From a virus, in IMG/VR virus record IMGVR_UViG_3300005580_000036, positions 1 through 20,420 of that record: 20,420 nt of DNA. One strand, 5' to 3'. Positions within the stretch are counted from its first letter, which is position 1; each line of letters starts with the position of its first letter. Positions 7,600 through 14,613 of the stretch are shown here, in pieces. Under the pieces are notes generated by a model. It ran no database searches, had not been told where the DNA came from, and saw only the letters and a program-made list of their open reading frames with translations. The translations under genes and the position numbers were made by a program.

Positions 7600-9647
7600 T
7601 GACAGATCTAATTATTAAGAATGGAGGTGCGGCATATGTTCCGCCAGACCTCTTAAATGATACTAGTCAAATTCAAGACGATAAAAATTATATTGACGTA
7701 GTTTTAACTGACCTTAACTTAGATACAGATTATAGCATTCAGTTTGCATGGGTGTATGAAGATAAAACAATTAGCGATTACTCAGCTGTGTTTGATGTAA
7801 AAACATCTAATGTTGTTATTCCAGAAGTTTCTAACATTACAAGCTCATGGTCTGGCAGTACCATGACAATATTATTTGATAGGCCAGAAGAATTAATAAA
7901 TGCAGTATTAACTAATCGTTCTAAAAGTTTTATAATTACACTAACCGCACTTAATGGTGATGGAGTTTCAACAACTGCTAAATTTACTCCCAACGTGGAT
8001 AATTCTCAAAAGCAACAAAAATATGAAGTAACTGAAGCAAGAATGGACACCTGGAGAAAATCAAATGGTATTAAATATATACCAACAGGGTTTGCTGGAA
8101 AAATTCAAGTTGTAAACAATGATGGTACATCTACTGGAGTATCTTTTACCAGTGCTACAAATACAGACACTATAAACGGAAGAGCAATTCCAGATAGTGA
8201 ATGGAGTTTAACATCAGTACTTGACGGATATTTTGTAAACATCATACCGTTTACCGCAGCAACCGATATTGATTATTATAGTTATACAGAAGTTTGGGAA
8301 TCTACATCTGCCGTAGGAACTTATTCTCTGGTTTCAACTGGTTCTAGTTCTATTGCAAGAAAATATGTATCTGACTTAAACACTAAATATGTAAAAATTC
8401 GTCATAAATCAAAAGTTGGAACTTATTCAAATTACTCTAATGTTAAATCAATTGCTTCTGCAAACCCAAGTGGGTATGATGCAACCGCTCCAGCAAACGG
8501 TAGTACGCTAACTGGTGGTACGCCATCAGTTGATGGAGACGGTCTATTTGATTTTAACTACAAAGTTCCATTTACTTGGACTCAAAATTCTGATACAACA
8601 ACATTGGGATATAAAATAAGATTTAGAATAAGCGGCAGCACTGGTGGATATACATTTATGTCTGTTCCAGGAAGGACAACAACATCTACGTTTTTATATG
8701 GAATGCTTGCAAACCAATCGTATGAGGTTGGCCTAGGGGTGTATGATGAGTATGATAATGTTTCTTCAACATGGTCTACGGTAACAATAACAACTCCAGC
8801 ATTTACTGGAGCAATTACTGGAACAAAAGCTTTAACTGCTGGAGACATGAAGCTTGGATATGGAATTGGTGGGAATAGTGTTAATAAAGGTCTGTACCTA
8901 AGCACAAATAACTATTGGTATGTATCTGGCAATACGGTTTTAGATAACGCTGCAGTAATAAAAATTGGCAGCGCAACAGATAACCTTTCATGGAACGGCA
9001 CAACTCTATCAGTAACTGGACAGATTAATGCTAACTCTGGTAATTTTACTGGATCTATAAGCGTTGGATCACCAACAATATCTGGACAACTTAGGGTTAT
9101 TAAAAGCTATGCAGTAGATGGGGTAACGCCAAATGCTGCAGTTGAAATTGGAAAGTTTGCATCATCAGTAACAGCTGGTGGAGTAACTTCAACTCATGGA
9201 ATTTATGCATACGATACAACTGGAAAATATGTTTTAATAAATGCTTCTGATGCATCTATTAGAGCAAACAACGTTATGCTTTCTGGATCATTGTCAACAA
9301 GCGGCGCAGTGGGCAGCTTTGCATCTAATACATTAACGCTTTCTGGCGGAAGAATAGAGGCAGATAACGTAATTCAGTTAGTAACTTTAAATGCTTCGTC
9401 AAACGGAGTTATTCATTTGCTATCAGACTACCTTGAAATAAATGCAGCCACAGAAATTACTGGACCTATTGAGCTATCTGGAAATACTTTATTTAATGGA
9501 GCTAATAACCAAATTAATAGAGATACAGACATTGGTGGCATATCAACAAAAAATATTAGAAATGTTTGGATTAGGAATACTTTAGTTGGAACTAGCCAGG
9601 TCGTTGCCAATAGCTACATAGGAGATATTTGGTTGCAGTATGCTTAG
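7599..9647 (+). CDS. Tail fibre / minor tail protein with Fn3-like domains
   Basis: This 682-residue protein starts at an ATG overlapping the previous stop. The N-terminal about 400 residues read as several fibronectin-III/Ig-like beta sandwiches: around 30-70 (VVLTDLNLDTDYSIQFAW), 75-185, 205-288 (TYSLVSTGSSS, KYVKIRHKS) and 300-400 (FTWTQNSDTTTLGYKIRF, NQSYEVGLGVYDEYDN). From about 405 it changes to short Gly/Asn/Ser-rich beta repeats (LSWNGTTLSVTGQINANSGN, FTGSISVGSPTISG) typical of the beta-helical shaft of phage tail fibres and of the C-terminal part of host-specificity proteins. It is likely to form a trimeric fibre at the tail tip and contact the cell surface. No enzymatic motif is visible. 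Confidence 0.72.
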   Translation: MTDLIIKNGGAAYVPPDLLNDTSQIQDDKNYIDVVLTDLNLDTDYSIQFAWVYEDKTISDYSAVFDVKTSNVVIPEVSNITSSWSGSTMTILFDRPEELINAVLTNRSKSFIITLTALNGDGVSTTAKFTPNVDNSQKQQKYEVTEARMDTWRKSNGIKYIPTGFAGKIQVVNNDGTSTGVSFTSATNTDTINGRAIPDSEWSLTSVLDGYFVNIIPFTAATDIDYYSYTEVWESTSAVGTYSLVSTGSSSIARKYVSDLNTKYVKIRHKSKVGTYSNYSNVKSIASANPSGYDATAPANGSTLTGGTPSVDGDGLFDFNYKVPFTWTQNSDTTTLGYKIRFRISGSTGGYTFMSVPGRTTTSTFLYGMLANQSYEVGLGVYDEYDNVSSTWSTVTITTPAFTGAITGTKALTAGDMKLGYGIGGNSVNKGLYLSTNNYWYVSGNTVLDNAAVIKIGSATDNLSWNGTTLSVTGQINANSGNFTGSISVGSPTISGQLRVIKSYAVDGVTPNAAVEIGKFASSVTAGGVTSTHGIYAYDTTGKYVLINASDASIRANNVMLSGSLSTSGAVGSFASNTLTLSGGRIEADNVIQLVTLNASSNGVIHLLSDYLEINAATEITGPIELSGNTLFNGANNQINRDTDIGGISTKNIRNVWIRNTLVGTSQVVANSYIGDIWLQYA

Positions 9648-9656
9648 GATTTTAAG

Positions 9657-12600
9657 ATGGCAATAAGAGTTAAAACTGGGTTATCTACATGGGCAAATGT
9701 TACTGAGCTAAGAGTTAAAACAGCAATCAATACATGGTCTGATGTAATACGTGCAAGGGTACAAACAGCAGCAGGGGTCTGGTCAGATTTTTTTTCAGCC
9801 ACACTAACACCAACAATTCAAACAAAGGTACAGATTTCTGCCAGCGGCGGAGTTTCTGGAAGCACAATAATGAACGATTCAATTGCTGTTACATTAACAT
9901 CAACAAGATATCACTGGCTTAATGCAGACGGATTCACGTACATTTGGCAAAAGTCCTCAAATAATTCAGTTTGGGAAGATATTGGAACAGCTCAGTCTAC
10001 ATCAAATCCAGCATCTGGATCTTCATCTTCTTCTATTACTAAGGTTTTATCTGGATCTGATTTTACATCTGGATCAGATATGTATTTTAGATTTAAGTTT
10101 ATGGCAACAAACTCTACGTATAATACAAATGCAAGTTCTGAAAGTTTATCTGTGCTGGTATCATATTACGGAACACCAATTCCACAATCACCATATCCAT
10201 CAATTACTGGAAGCACAACTGTAGGCGGCACGGCATTTGGAAATATTGGAACATGGACAAACTCTCCAACATCATATGACTATAGATGGTTTTTTATGAG
10301 TGGTGCTACAAGTCATCCACTTACGTTTTCTCAAGCAAGGTCTGTATCAAATAAAAGTTTATCTGGATTTTCTGCTGCTCTAGTAACTTCAGCAAGTCAT
10401 GGATACAAAGTAAACGATACGGTCTCTGTGTCTGGAATGGACTCCTTGTTTAATGGTAATCATAATATTACTTCAATAACAAATAACACAATATCTTTTA
10501 CTTTACCAGCACCAACATCCTTTTCTATTACAGCCTCAGTTTCTTCTGGAGCATTTTTTTCATTTAATGGATATGCATATCAAGCAGTGTCAAGTTTATC
10601 TGCATCAAGCGCCTGGACAAATGCTGGTACAGCATATTCTACAGGAGATAATGTTTATTATAATTCAAATAGATACCGTGCAAATTCATCATTGTCAGGA
10701 ATTTCTGAATATAACGGGGGAACAATTTATTCATCAGGTGCCATAGTTTATTCTGGAAGCAATAGATATCAATCAACAATGAATAATAATATAGGTAACT
10801 CTGTTACAAACTATATTTACTGGACAGACCTAGGCTCATATGCTCCTGGATCAAATTCAATGTGGACAAGCGTAATGCCAAACAACGCATCATTTTGGAC
10901 TCTACAATCTTTTTCAAATACCGTTGCTTCTGGAACAACAACTGCGCCTAATTATTATGAAGGGACAGTTAGCTCATCAACTTCTATATCTTTAACTGTT
11001 CCAACAACTGATTATAGAAGTCAGTTAAACATGGTAGATAAAGCCCTTTACTTTGGAGTAAAGGCGTATAACCCTGCTACTTTATCTCCGTCTGAATACT
11101 CAAATTATAAACTTGTTTATGGTTATCCAGTTATAACAATTGGAACAATAGTTCCAGGATCTACAACCGCATCAATACCTTATACGCATTCTTATATGAC
11201 TAAATACAATATAGATATATTGTTTGGAGGAACATCTATAGGTGGAATATATCCTACAACTGTAAATTCCCCATCTAGCCCAATTTCCGTTACTGGATTA
11301 ACAGATGCTCCAAGAACATATTCATATAGGATATACCCAATAAATGGTGAAGACACATATGGTGCTTTATCTACTGGACCCTTTACTACTATAGTTCCTG
11401 CAACAATTAGCGACATATCTCTTAACAACACAACCTTATTTCCCTCATCTGCAACATCAATAAATACAACTTCATCTTCAAATGTTGGAACTACATCTTG
11501 GACAAATGGCTCTAACACTTCATTTGCAAACCTAAGCTTGGTAACTGGCTCTGGTACACTAGCTCAACAAGCAGATCCAACTACGCTTACAACATCAGGA
11601 ACATTTCAAATCACATCTACTGGAAATGCTAATATAACTATTAGAGCAATAAATGCTAATAAAACAATTCATGCTGGATGGACACAAACAAATGCACAGA
11701 GCCATCGTATATCCTATGACATATCTGGTAACTCAAATAATCCACAAATTTATAATGGAAACTCTAGTGCATCAAATCCTTCAGTCTTGTTATGGACAGG
11801 AGCTGGAACTATTACTTTAAGAAGTATAACTGTTTATCCAGATATTAATCAGGGGGGCACTGGAGTAACATTAACATCAACCCTATCTGTTACAGCAGCT
11901 AATCGAACAACTAATACAAGTGCAACAAATGCTGTTACTTATTTTTCTCCACCATCTACGCCATCAATTACATATAGTAGTGTTACATCAAGCAGTTTTA
12001 CGGTTTCATGGTCATCAAGTGGAGCTACATCATATAATGTTTCCGTATATGATTCAATTACCGCAGCTTCTTTATATTCAGCAGTTGGAACTACAGCAAC
12101 AACAGTTTCACCTACTGGGTTACAGCCAAATAGAAGCTACAGTACAACAGTTACAGCTTTTAATTCAATTGGAAATGCATCAAATACTGTAAGCCGAACA
12201 ACATCTCTTGGAACTGCCTTAACTCCAACATTTGGAGCAAATTCATCAATTTCTGGTGGATTTACTGGTTCAGTAACAAACTATAATAGCAGCTGGCCTA
12301 CCTGGAATATTTCAACATCTGTAGGAAGTGTTTCCTGGGGAACTATAAGTGGTAGCACTTATCCATTTACAGTAAGCGGGTTAGCAAGTGGACAAAGTGC
12401 AACGGTAACTGTTTCAACCCCACGCACTAACTACAACACTGGATCAGCACAAACAACTGGTTCAGCAGTAACTGTTCAATATAGCGTTAGTTGGAATTCA
12501 AATGGAGGAACAGTTGGAACTGTAACAACGGGTCCATTTAATGCAGGTACTCCACACACCGCTCCAAGTCCTGGAACTAGAGCTAATTTTACATTTTCTA

Positions 12601-13097
12601 ACTGGAGATACCCACTATCTGGTGACTTAATATCTACACTTCAGCCTGGCCAAACTTATACTCCTACTCAAAGCGGTGTTACATTTTGGGCAATATGGAA
12701 TGCAGTTACTCCGACACCGACTGTTTCTACTATAAGTGCATCTACAACTGGAAGGTCTGGAACTAGCCCAAACTTTGTATTTAATAATCCAAAAGCTACA
12801 TTTAGTTTTACATTTACAAATACTGTATCATGCACAATTCATCTAGATAACTCTTTGGACGGAATAAACTGGACACTAGGAACTGCAAATAATTTGTCTG
12901 TATCTGGAAATGCAATAAGCTTGTCAACAAACCTACCATCTGGAACTACATCTGCTTCTGGTAACTATTACTATAGGGCAAGAGTTAATGCATGGTCTGG
13001 TGCAACACAGACTGGAAATCAGACTGGACTTAAGACAAGCTCTTCTGTTAGGAATACAACAACACCAGTAAGCAACGCCTCTCTGTCGTTTGCGTAA
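9657..13097 (+). CDS. Large Ser/Thr-rich tail adhesin with Trp repeats, CBM5/12-like, Fn3 and InlB B-repeat-like domains
   Basis: This 1146-residue protein starts 9 bases after the previous stop, with AGGA six bases upstream of the ATG. It opens with three tandem 15-residue repeats (RVKT...W pattern; Arg4/19/34, Trp12/27/42), perhaps an attachment segment. Beta-sandwich-like stretches follow. At about 237-295 is a common phage structural motif (SASHGYKVNDTVSVSG...NGNHNITSI). At about 303-393 are two aromatic units (AYSTGDNVYYNSNRYRA and IYSSGAIVYSGSNRYQS, then YWTDLG) like CBM5/12 chitin-binding modules. An Fn3 domain spans about 766-849. At about 942-1016 is a Listeria-Bacteroides/InlB B-repeat-like domain (VSWNSNGGTVG, PGTRANFTFSNW, VTFWAIWNA). 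The composition (Ser, Thr, Asn, Gly) and modular build suit a host-binding fibre or adhesin. The receptor is unknown. Confidence 0.72.
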   Translation: MAIRVKTGLSTWANVTELRVKTAINTWSDVIRARVQTAAGVWSDFFSATLTPTIQTKVQISASGGVSGSTIMNDSIAVTLTSTRYHWLNADGFTYIWQKSSNNSVWEDIGTAQSTSNPASGSSSSSITKVLSGSDFTSGSDMYFRFKFMATNSTYNTNASSESLSVLVSYYGTPIPQSPYPSITGSTTVGGTAFGNIGTWTNSPTSYDYRWFFMSGATSHPLTFSQARSVSNKSLSGFSAALVTSASHGYKVNDTVSVSGMDSLFNGNHNITSITNNTISFTLPAPTSFSITASVSSGAFFSFNGYAYQAVSSLSASSAWTNAGTAYSTGDNVYYNSNRYRANSSLSGISEYNGGTIYSSGAIVYSGSNRYQSTMNNNIGNSVTNYIYWTDLGSYAPGSNSMWTSVMPNNASFWTLQSFSNTVASGTTTAPNYYEGTVSSSTSISLTVPTTDYRSQLNMVDKALYFGVKAYNPATLSPSEYSNYKLVYGYPVITIGTIVPGSTTASIPYTHSYMTKYNIDILFGGTSIGGIYPTTVNSPSSPISVTGLTDAPRTYSYRIYPINGEDTYGALSTGPFTTIVPATISDISLNNTTLFPSSATSINTTSSSNVGTTSWTNGSNTSFANLSLVTGSGTLAQQADPTTLTTSGTFQITSTGNANITIRAINANKTIHAGWTQTNAQSHRISYDISGNSNNPQIYNGNSSASNPSVLLWTGAGTITLRSITVYPDINQGGTGVTLTSTLSVTAANRTTNTSATNAVTYFSPPSTPSITYSSVTSSSFTVSWSSSGATSYNVSVYDSITAASLYSAVGTTATTVSPTGLQPNRSYSTTVTAFNSIGNASNTVSRTTSLGTALTPTFGANSSISGGFTGSVTNYNSSWPTWNISTSVGSVSWGTISGSTYPFTVSGLASGQSATVTVSTPRTNYNTGSAQTTGSAVTVQYSVSWNSNGGTVGTVTTGPFNAGTPHTAPSPGTRANFTFSNWRYPLSGDLISTLQPGQTYTPTQSGVTFWAIWNAVTPTPTVSTISASTTGRSGTSPNFVFNNPKATFSFTFTNTVSCTIHLDNSLDGINWTLGTANNLSVSGNAISLSTNLPSGTTSASGNYYYRARVNAWSGATQTGNQTGLKTSSSVRNTTTPVSNASLSFA
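9663..9797 (+). repeat. Three tandem 15-residue (45-bp) coding repeats
   Basis: Within the 1146-residue gene, residues 3-47 repeat with a 15-residue period: IRVKTGLSTWANV, LRVKTAINTWSDV, ARVQTAAGVWSDF. Arg, Val, Thr and Trp recur at fixed positions. The DNA copies have diverged (aagagttaaaac, aagagttaaaac and aagggtacaaac heads), so conservation is mainly at protein level. Confidence 0.85.
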
Positions 13098-13110
13098 AGG
13101 AAGGATAAAT

Positions 13111-13317
13111 ATGAACAATAATGAAAAAATTAAAATTTTACAGCAAAGAATTGATTTAATAAAAATATCAATATCTCATCTTAAATATACTGAGCCAGAA
13201 GACTTGGAGTATTTTGAAACCTTTACAGAAGCCAAAAAAGAAGAAATACGTGATTTTATTAGGGATCAAAATTTAAAGATGTCTGCCCTAGAATCAGAAT
13301 TAAGTCTTTACAAGTGA
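13111..13317 (+). CDS. Small coiled-coil protein 1
   Basis: This is a 68-residue, highly charged, helix-forming protein. The ATG at 13111 was chosen because a strong SD (AAGGAAGGA, 13097-13105) lies just upstream; the frame could extend to a TTG at 13090, but that overlaps the previous gene and would precede the SD. Two helical stretches (KIKILQQRIDLIKISISHLK and DFIRDQNLKMSALESELSLY) have heptad-like hydrophobic spacing. The sequence aligns loosely with the next small protein (IKISISHL against IEYSIYNL; SALESELSLY against AALTTELALL), so they may be paralogues. The function is unknown. Its position between tail fibres and the early module could mean a virion or assembly role. Confidence 0.6.
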   Translation: MNNNEKIKILQQRIDLIKISISHLKYTEPEDLEYFETFTEAKKEEIRDFIRDQNLKMSALESELSLYK

Positions 13318-13336
13318 TTTGTCTTTATGCTATAAT
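13307..13336 (+). promoter_or_regulatory. Near-consensus extended -10 promoter
   Basis: TTTACA (13307-13312), an 18-base spacer ending in TGC, and a perfect TATAAT (13331-13336) form a strong vegetative-type promoter. The -35 overlaps the end of coiled-coil gene 1. The transcript would start around 13342-13344, placing the strong SD of the next gene at the very 5' end of the mRNA. Confidence 0.7.
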
Positions 13337-13353
13337 ATGGAAGGAGGAATAAA

Positions 13354-13572
13354 ATGTCCGCAATTTTAACAAACGAAGAAAAGGCTGCAATTGTAACTCA
13401 GCATATGAAAAATATTGAGTATTCAATTTACAACCTAGAAGTTTCAGTTATTGAAGAAGAGGCTGTACAGTCTCCAGATGCTGAAAAGATTTCTGCTCTT
13501 AACTCTGATATTACAGAGCTAAATGCAAAGAAGGCTGCTCTTACAACAGAGCTAGCATTACTTACAGCATAG
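13354..13572 (+). CDS. Small coiled-coil protein 2
   Basis: This 72-residue protein has a strong SD (AAGGAGG, 13341-13347) before its ATG and its own promoter immediately upstream. It is predicted helical: KAAIVTQHMKNIEYSIYNLE, an acidic linker (EEEAVQSPDAEK), then a Leu/Ala-rich helix (SDITELNAKKAALTTELALL). It resembles coiled-coil protein 1 in length and helix-linker-helix layout. There is no membrane segment or catalytic motif. The strong promoter and SD suggest abundant synthesis. The function is unknown. A small oligomeric virion or scaffold-like protein is possible but not shown. Confidence 0.6.
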   Translation: MSAILTNEEKAAIVTQHMKNIEYSIYNLEVSVIEEEAVQSPDAEKISALNSDITELNAKKAALTTELALLTA

Positions 13573-13579
13573 GGGTAAC

Positions 13580-13762
13580 ATGGCAGAGAAAGCCGAACTA
13601 ATTATAACAGCGCTACAACAACGCATTGGTGAATTGGTAGCAAATTATGAGACTCAGATTGCAATTTTGCGAGCTGATTTGACACAATTAATGGATGAGA
13701 AAAATGCTAAAGAAGAAGCAATCAAGGGCTATTCAAACAGTCTTGATAACCTCACCAACTAA
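13580..13762 (+). CDS. Small coiled-coil protein 3
   Basis: This 60-residue protein starts eight bases after the previous stop, with a GGGG-containing SD (taggggtaac) before the ATG. It is almost entirely one amphipathic helix (LIITALQQRIGELVANYETQ, IAILRADLTQLMDEKNAKEE), ending SNSLDNLTN. It is the third small coiled-coil gene in a row and is probably co-transcribed from the promoter at 13307-13336. Its sequence similarity to the other two is weak, limited to spacing of hydrophobic residues. Its 3' end overlaps the next gene in the +1 frame. Function unknown. Confidence 0.55.
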   Translation: MAEKAELIITALQQRIGELVANYETQIAILRADLTQLMDEKNAKEEAIKGYSNSLDNLTN

Positions 13763-14108
13763 TTTCCCATCAGGAATAGCAGTTAAAACAGATACAGGTA
13801 CATACTGGATTAAAGATAATAAAAAGTATAAACTTATATCTGAAAGGGCTGCAGAGTCGTGGAGATTTATTGAGGTCTTGGCTACTGACACTGCGCTGTC
13901 TAATATTAAATCGGCAGGAAAGCTGGGATTTAGAGATGGTACCTTGATTAAAAACATATCAGATGGTAAGATATATTTAGTATCTCAGAATAAGAGACGT
14001 CATATAATAAGCCCAGATGTCTTTGATAAGTATGGATTAAATAGATCCTTATTAATAGAGGTAAGTGAAGCCGAAACAAATATGCATGAATTAGGAGAAA
14101 ATTTATAA
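13743..14108 (+). CDS. Small putative virion protein with repeated surface-type beta motifs; start uncertain
   Basis: The supported product begins near ITSPTNFPSGIAVKTDTGTYW. I chose the TTG at 13743 because it gives a 20-base overlap with the preceding gene and starts just before the recognisable domain. ATGs at 13695 and 13704 keep the same frame but overlap by 68 and 59 bases and add a Lys-rich stretch that looks like out-of-frame coding. The protein has two related units, TYWIKDNKKYKLIS and GTLIKNISDGKIYLVSQNKR followed by ISPDVFDKYGL and a VSEAE segment. This pattern (strand, LVxNGKKR, S-x-x-VF-x-x-YGL, VSxxE) occurs in bacterial and phage surface or virion proteins as short repeats. The function is unknown. 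It lies in the late region, and its stop overlaps the next start. Confidence 0.5.
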   Translation: MITSPTNFPSGIAVKTDTGTYWIKDNKKYKLISERAAESWRFIEVLATDTALSNIKSAGKLGFRDGTLIKNISDGKIYLVSQNKRRHIISPDVFDKYGLNRSLLIEVSEAETNMHELGENL

Positions 14109-14530
14109 TGGCAAATGTATTCCAAGAAGGTGAACCATTAAATGTTACATCTCTAAATGAAATGTATACCGAGCTAGTTAAGCTTAGAGGAAATTTTGGA
14201 GCAATGTCAACGGCAGAAGATATTGTTGATTCTTTGCTAGGGCCTAGCGTTCCAGTTATTGCTGGTAATAGAGAGTCTGTAGATTTAAAGGCAAATGATG
14301 TTGTAACTATAAATATATCTGATCAGCTTAGTAGAAAGTATACTGGCAAGACAGAGAATCCGTGGATTATTGTAGGTCTAGGCGGAAAGCTAAATGCAAA
14401 AGAAGTTGTTTCCGCAACAGTTCATGGTACAGGATTACAAAAAACCATATACGTTACATCTAATGTAAAGAAAGATAACTTTGGAATATACTGGATTGCA
14501 GTATATCTAAGGCCAATTACCAACAACTAG
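14108..14530 (+). CDS. Hypothetical protein at the end of the structural operon
   Basis: This 140-residue protein starts at an ATG overlapping the previous stop (TAATG). The N-terminus is polar and perhaps helical (LNVTSLNEMYTELVKLRGNF). The C-terminal two thirds look beta-rich (VDLKANDVVTINISDQ, PWIIVGLGGKLN, KTIYVTSNVKKDNFGIYWI, AVYLRP). I recognise no family. It is the last gene before the regulatory interval with a terminator-like hairpin, so it probably ends the late operon. Its composition and place suggest a minor virion or fibre-tip protein, which is a guess from context. Confidence 0.5.
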   Translation: MANVFQEGEPLNVTSLNEMYTELVKLRGNFGAMSTAEDIVDSLLGPSVPVIAGNRESVDLKANDVVTINISDQLSRKYTGKTENPWIIVGLGGKLNAKEVVSATVHGTGLQKTIYVTSNVKKDNFGIYWIAVYLRPITNN

Positions 14531-14532
14531 TA

Positions 14533-14560
14533 TTGACAATTCAAGCTAATATGTTACAAT
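14533..14560 (+). promoter_or_regulatory. Near-consensus promoter of the replication module
   Basis: A perfect -35 TTGACA (14533-14538) is followed after 16 bases by TACAAT (14555-14560), with TGT directly before it as an extended -10. The expected start is near 14567. It lies in the only clear gap between the structural and replication gene blocks. Confidence 0.75.
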
Positions 14561-14571
14561 TGTTGTAACAT
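14551..14571. promoter_or_regulatory. Perfect dyad (candidate operator) over the -10 box
   Basis: ATGTTACAA, a 3-base centre TTG, and TTGTAACAT form a perfect inverted repeat with 9-bp arms. The left arm contains most of the -10 hexamer and the right arm covers the expected start site. A dimeric DNA-binding protein sitting here would block RNA polymerase. The ligand is not known. The HTH protein encoded at 15548 is one candidate. Confidence 0.6.
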
Positions 14572-14572
14572 C

Positions 14573-14597
14573 AAAGTCACGTACCCGTGACTTTTTT
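14573..14597 (+). terminator. Rho-independent terminator-like hairpin
   Basis: AAAGTCACG and CGTGACTTT pair perfectly around a TACC tetraloop, with six consecutive T at 14592-14597. It would end read-through from the upstream tail operon. Because it lies just downstream of the promoter at 14533-14560 and before the gene at 14614, it could also act as an attenuator for that promoter. Confidence 0.75.
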
Positions 14598-14613
14598 CGT
14601 ATTAAGGTAACTA

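Noticed and set aside
9788-9795. Run of eight T in the large adhesin gene as a frameshift or phase-variation site
   Set aside because: The alternative frames after it stop soon or lack sensible protein, and such runs are expected in AT-rich DNA.
8582-11518. Open frames on the minus strand inside the fibre genes (for example 8582-8905 and 11192-11518)
   Set aside because: They lie opposite convincing long + strand genes, have no SD or recognisable domains, and their composition is that of complementary Ser/Thr/Asn codons.
9922-12192. Out-of-frame + strand reading frames within the 1146-residue gene (9922-10224, 11920-12192)
   Set aside because: They are His/Gln/Leu-rich, low-complexity shadow translations of the repeat-rich host gene, with no start signals.
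13090-13110. TTG at 13090 as the start of coiled-coil protein 1
   Set aside because: It would lie before the SD and inside the previous gene. The ATG at 13111 has a well placed SD.
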